In this document: positions 61,224 to 64,000 of the stretch, one piece after another
How positions within the stretch are numbered: position 1 is the first letter of the stretch
Layout: the number at the start of each line of letters is the position of its first letter
Assembly: GCF_904849725.1 (NCBI RefSeq)
Contig: NC_058523.1
Span: 204,751,689 to 204,815,688, forward strand
Direction: 5' to 3'
DNA length: 64,000 nt
Source of the DNA: Hordeum vulgare subsp. vulgare
Lineage: Eukaryota; Streptophyta; Magnoliopsida; Poales; Poaceae
Made by a program: the position numbers and the translations under genes
The notes under the pieces: model-generated
The model's database searches: none
Seen by the model: only the letters and a program-made list of their open reading frames with translations
Told to the model about the DNA's origin: nothing

Positions 61224-63088
61224 ATGACTGAAAACACCAAACTTTGTGACTTCTCGAAAACTAATAATAATGATTTTATTAGTACTCCGATTGCTCCGGC
61301 CACTAGTGCAGAATCATATGAAATCAATGCTGCTTTGCTGAATCTTGTTATGAAAGAGCAATTCTCCGGCCTTCCTAGTGAAGATGTCGCATCCCATCTT
61401 AACACCTTCATTGAGCTTTGCGATATGCAAAAAAGAAGGATAATGATGTGATTAAAGTGAATCTATTTCCGTTCTCGTTGCGAGATCGAGCAACAACTTG
61501 GTTTTCATCTTTGCCCAAAAATAGTATTGATTCTTGGAAGAACTTCAAAGATGCGTATATATCCAAGTATTTTCCGCCGGCTAATATTATCTCTCTCCGT
61601 AATGATATCATGAATTTTAAGCAACATAATCATGAACATGTTGCACAATCTTGGGAGAGATTGAAATTGATGATTAGAAATTGTCCCGCTCACGGCTTGA
61701 GTCTTTGGATGATTATACAAATCTTCTACGCTGGTTTGAATTTCGCTTCTAGAAATATCTTGGACCCCGCCTCCAGTGGAATGTTCATAGAAATCACATT
61801 AGGAGAAGCCACAAAACTCCTAGACAATATCATGACAAACTATTCTCAGTGGCACACTGAAAGGTCACCTACTAGTAAAAAGGTACACGCTATAGAATAA
61901 ATTAACTCGTTGAGTGCTAAGATGGATGAGTTAATGAAATTGTTTGCTAGTAAAGGTGCTCCTTTAGATCCTAATGATATGCCCTTGTCTTCCTTCATTG
62001 AGAGTAGCAATGATAGCTTGGACATTAATTTTGTTGGTAGGAATAATTTTGGCAACAACAATGCTTTTAGAGGAAACTATGTTCCTAGGACTTTTCCTAG
62101 TAATCCCTCTTATAACTTTGGCAACTCCTACAACCATGCTCATGGAAATTACAATAAATTACCCTCTGATCTAGAGAGTAATATCAAAGAGTTTATCAAC
62201 TCGCAAAAGATTTTCAATGCGTCCATAGAAGAAAAACTACTCAAAATTGATGATTTGGCTAGGAGCGTTGATAGAATGTCTATTGATATTGATGCTTTGA
62301 AAGTTACATGTGCTCCTCCCAAGATCAATATGGATGAAACTTTGAAAGCTATGCGTGTTTCCATGAATGAGAGTAAAGAAAGAACCGCCCAAATTCGTGC
62401 TAGACATGAATGGCTTAAAAAGGTGTGTTCTCGTGATGAGAATCACGAAGATCTTAAAGTGCTTGGTGTGACTCCCATTGAATCCTTGTTTTCTAGTGTC
62501 AAACCTAATGATGACGGGGCTGGATATGAATCTACCTTGGTTGAAAAACGCCCCTATGATTCAGAGTCTATCTATCTTGATGCTAAAATTATTGAAAGTG
62601 GAGTAGAGGATATCAAAACTTTGAGTAGTAATGAAACTACTACTTTAGATTTCAAGGAATTCAATTATGGTAGTTGCTCTTTGATTGAATGTATTTCCTT
62701 GATGCAATCCATGCTAAACTCTCCACACGCTTATAGCCAAAACAAAGCCTTTACCGATCACATCGTCGATGCTATGATAAAATATCTTGAATAGAAACTT
62801 GAGTTGGAAGTTTCTATTCCTAGAAAGCTTCATGATGAGTGGGAACCTACTATCAAAATGAAAATCAAAAACTATGAATGCAATGCTTTCTGTGATTTGG
62901 GTGCTAGTGTTTCCGCGATTCCAAAGTCTTTATGTGATGTTCTAGGCTTTAATGAGATTGAGGAGTGCTCTCTTAATTTGCATCTTGCGGATTCTACTGT
63001 TAAGAAACCCATGGGAAGGATCAATGATGTTCTTATTATTGCAAATAGGAACTATGTAACCGTGGATTTCATTGACGACGATACGTGA
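61224..63088 (+). pseudogene. Gag-protease remnant of the gypsy element
   Basis: ATG at 61224 (MTENTKLCDFS) opens gag. A one-base frame change occurs at an A-run near 61430; the next frame holds the retrotransposon-gag core (VNLFPFSLRDRATTWFSSLP, SIDSWKNFKDAYISKYFP). It is then open apart from two in-frame stops, TAA at 61898 and TAG at 62792. The C-terminal part (62804-63088) has the retropepsin-like FCDLGASVSAIPKSL, with the catalytic Asp codon at 62894; the second motif is replaced by the end of the ORF. Such proteins form the particle core and process it, but this copy is inactive. Confidence 0.8.
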
Positions 63089-63113
63089 TTCTATCACCTT
63101 ATGCTTAGCTAAG

Positions 63114-63153
63114 GGCGTTAAACAACAACGCTTGTTGGGAGGCAACCCAATGA
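63114..63153 (+). promoter_or_regulatory. Conserved stem-loop block after the gag-protease frame
   Basis: This matches the block at 22926-22968 almost base for base ('cttgttgggaggcaaccc'), even though the preceding coding regions of the two elements are unrelated. This suggests selection or recent exchange of the 3' module. Confidence 0.35.
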
Positions 63154-63702
63154 ATTTATCTTTGATTTTTGCTTTCTGTTTTGTTGCATACACACCATCA
63201 TAATTCTGTTATGATTGTGTCTTTTGTGTTTGAGCCAAGTAAAACCTTTATGACTAGTTTGGTGATGGTTGTTTGATCCTGCTGGAGAAAGTCAAAAACT
63301 TTTCACTCATGAAATTATTTTTCATTTTTATTCAGAAAAAGCTTTTGAGTTTATTATTTTTGCTGCTGGCTGATATGCCTTTTTTCCAAACTGTCGTAAT
63401 TTTGAAGAATTTTATAAACACCAGAAGTATACGAAGTATACAGATTGCTACAGACTGGTCTGTTTTTGACAGATTCTGTTTTTGTTGTGTTGGTTGCTTG
63501 TTTTGATGAAACTATGGATAGTATCGGGGCGTATTAGCCATGAAAAAAATATAAATAGAAATCAAGTTTTGTACAGTACCTCAAGAGGTGGTAGTTTGTT
63601 TTCTTGTGCTAATGTTATCACGAGTTTCTGTTTAAGTTTTGTGTTGTGAAGTTTTCAAGTTTTGGGTGATGTTCTCATGGACAAAGGGATAAAGAGTGGA
63701 AA

Positions 63703-63794
63703 GAGCTCAAGCTTGGGGATGCCCAAGGCATCCCAAGCCAAATTCAAGGACACCAAAAAGCCTAAGCTTGGGGATGCCCCGGGAAGGCATCCCC
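63703..63794 (+). promoter_or_regulatory. PPT-like motif and stem-loop (second copy)
   Basis: AAGCTTGGGGATG occurs at 63708 and 63764. The second runs into the perfect inverted repeat GGGGATGCC (63770-63778) and GGCATCCCC (63786-63794) with the loop ccgggaa, identical to 23625-23649. Confidence 0.4.
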
Positions 63795-64000
63795 TCTTTC
63801 GTCTTCAATCCATCGGTAACATTACTTGGAGCTATATTTTTATTCACCACATGATATGTGTTTTGCTTGGAGCGTCTTGTATCGTAGGAGTATTTTCTTT
63901 TTGTTGTGTCACAATCATCCTTTCTGCACACCTTTTGAGAGAGACATGCATTCATCGTGAATTTGCTAGAATACTCTTTGAGCTTCGCTTATATCTTTTG

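Larger units (their letters stand above)
57967..64000 (+). mobile_element. Gag-protease gypsy element, truncated by the window end
   Basis: The 5' LTR starts TGATACG at 57967, preceded by CTACC (expected TSD), and ends ...GGTAGCA at 60951. A tRNA-Asp-like primer-binding site (gggcgccgttgccgggga, 60963) follows, then a broken gag-protease frame (61224-63088). The tail 63089-64000 aligns with 22900-23900 of the element at 20329. No reverse transcriptase follows the protease before that tail, so this copy also lacks pol in the visible part. Its 3' LTR is outside the window. Confidence 0.8.

Overview
This window is transposon-rich, intergenic plant DNA. The element types (long TGATACGTCTCC-type Ty3/gypsy LTRs, an Angela/BARE/WIS-like Ty1/copia element, CACTA remnants) point to a Triticeae grass such as wheat, Aegilops or barley. 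I find no intact host gene and no rRNA or tRNA gene. Everything rests on reading the sequence. TE family names are from memory, were not searched, and are indicative only.

The layout is a set of nested insertions, most closed by target-site duplications (TSDs). Left block (1-33837): the 3' end of a gypsy element with a 4.9-kb LTR (1-5422), then an antisense TE fragment (5423-6265), then the 3' end of a second gypsy element (6266-7193 resuming at 32262-33837). A copia-like element on the minus strand (7194-32261, TSD GGAAT) sits just upstream of that element's 3' LTR. It carries its own insertions: solo LTR B in its second ORF (10769-15039, TSD TGGCA) and solo LTR C in its 5' LTR (18252-30938, TSD GTAAT). 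LTR C in turn holds a pol-less gypsy element (20329-26766, TSD GTGCT) and a hAT-type element (29830-30770, 8-bp TSD GATGTAAC).

Middle block (33838-38790): CACTA-like remnants, two broken copies of a 3'-5' exonuclease-like gene, and the 3' half of a decayed F-box/LRR/FBD-type gene on the minus strand. That gene is split at 38790 by a gypsy element (38791-55081, TSD AGGCT), and its reading resumes at 55087-55149. The gypsy 5' LTR contains an Angela-like assembly with three LTRs (40297-49128, TSD CCATC), one LTR of which holds another solo LTR (47278-47773, TSD GAAGG).

Right block (55150-64000): a fourth long LTR (D) begins inside the F-box gene remnant. It is interrupted at 57967 by a gag-protease gypsy element that runs off the window. 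That element's 5' LTR holds a further solo LTR (58148-59670, TSD GAGTC).

The coding content is retroelement gag, protease and pol remnants plus unclassified TE ORFs, all with stops or frameshifts except one 257-codon ORF in the gypsy element at 22055. The most unusual signals are short acidic reading frames recurring inside four related long LTRs, two tandem RNA-polymerase-III-like A/B-box units inside LTR C, conserved stem-loops and a CxxC...CxxC motif in the pol-less gypsy elements, and the tri-LTR copia assembly.
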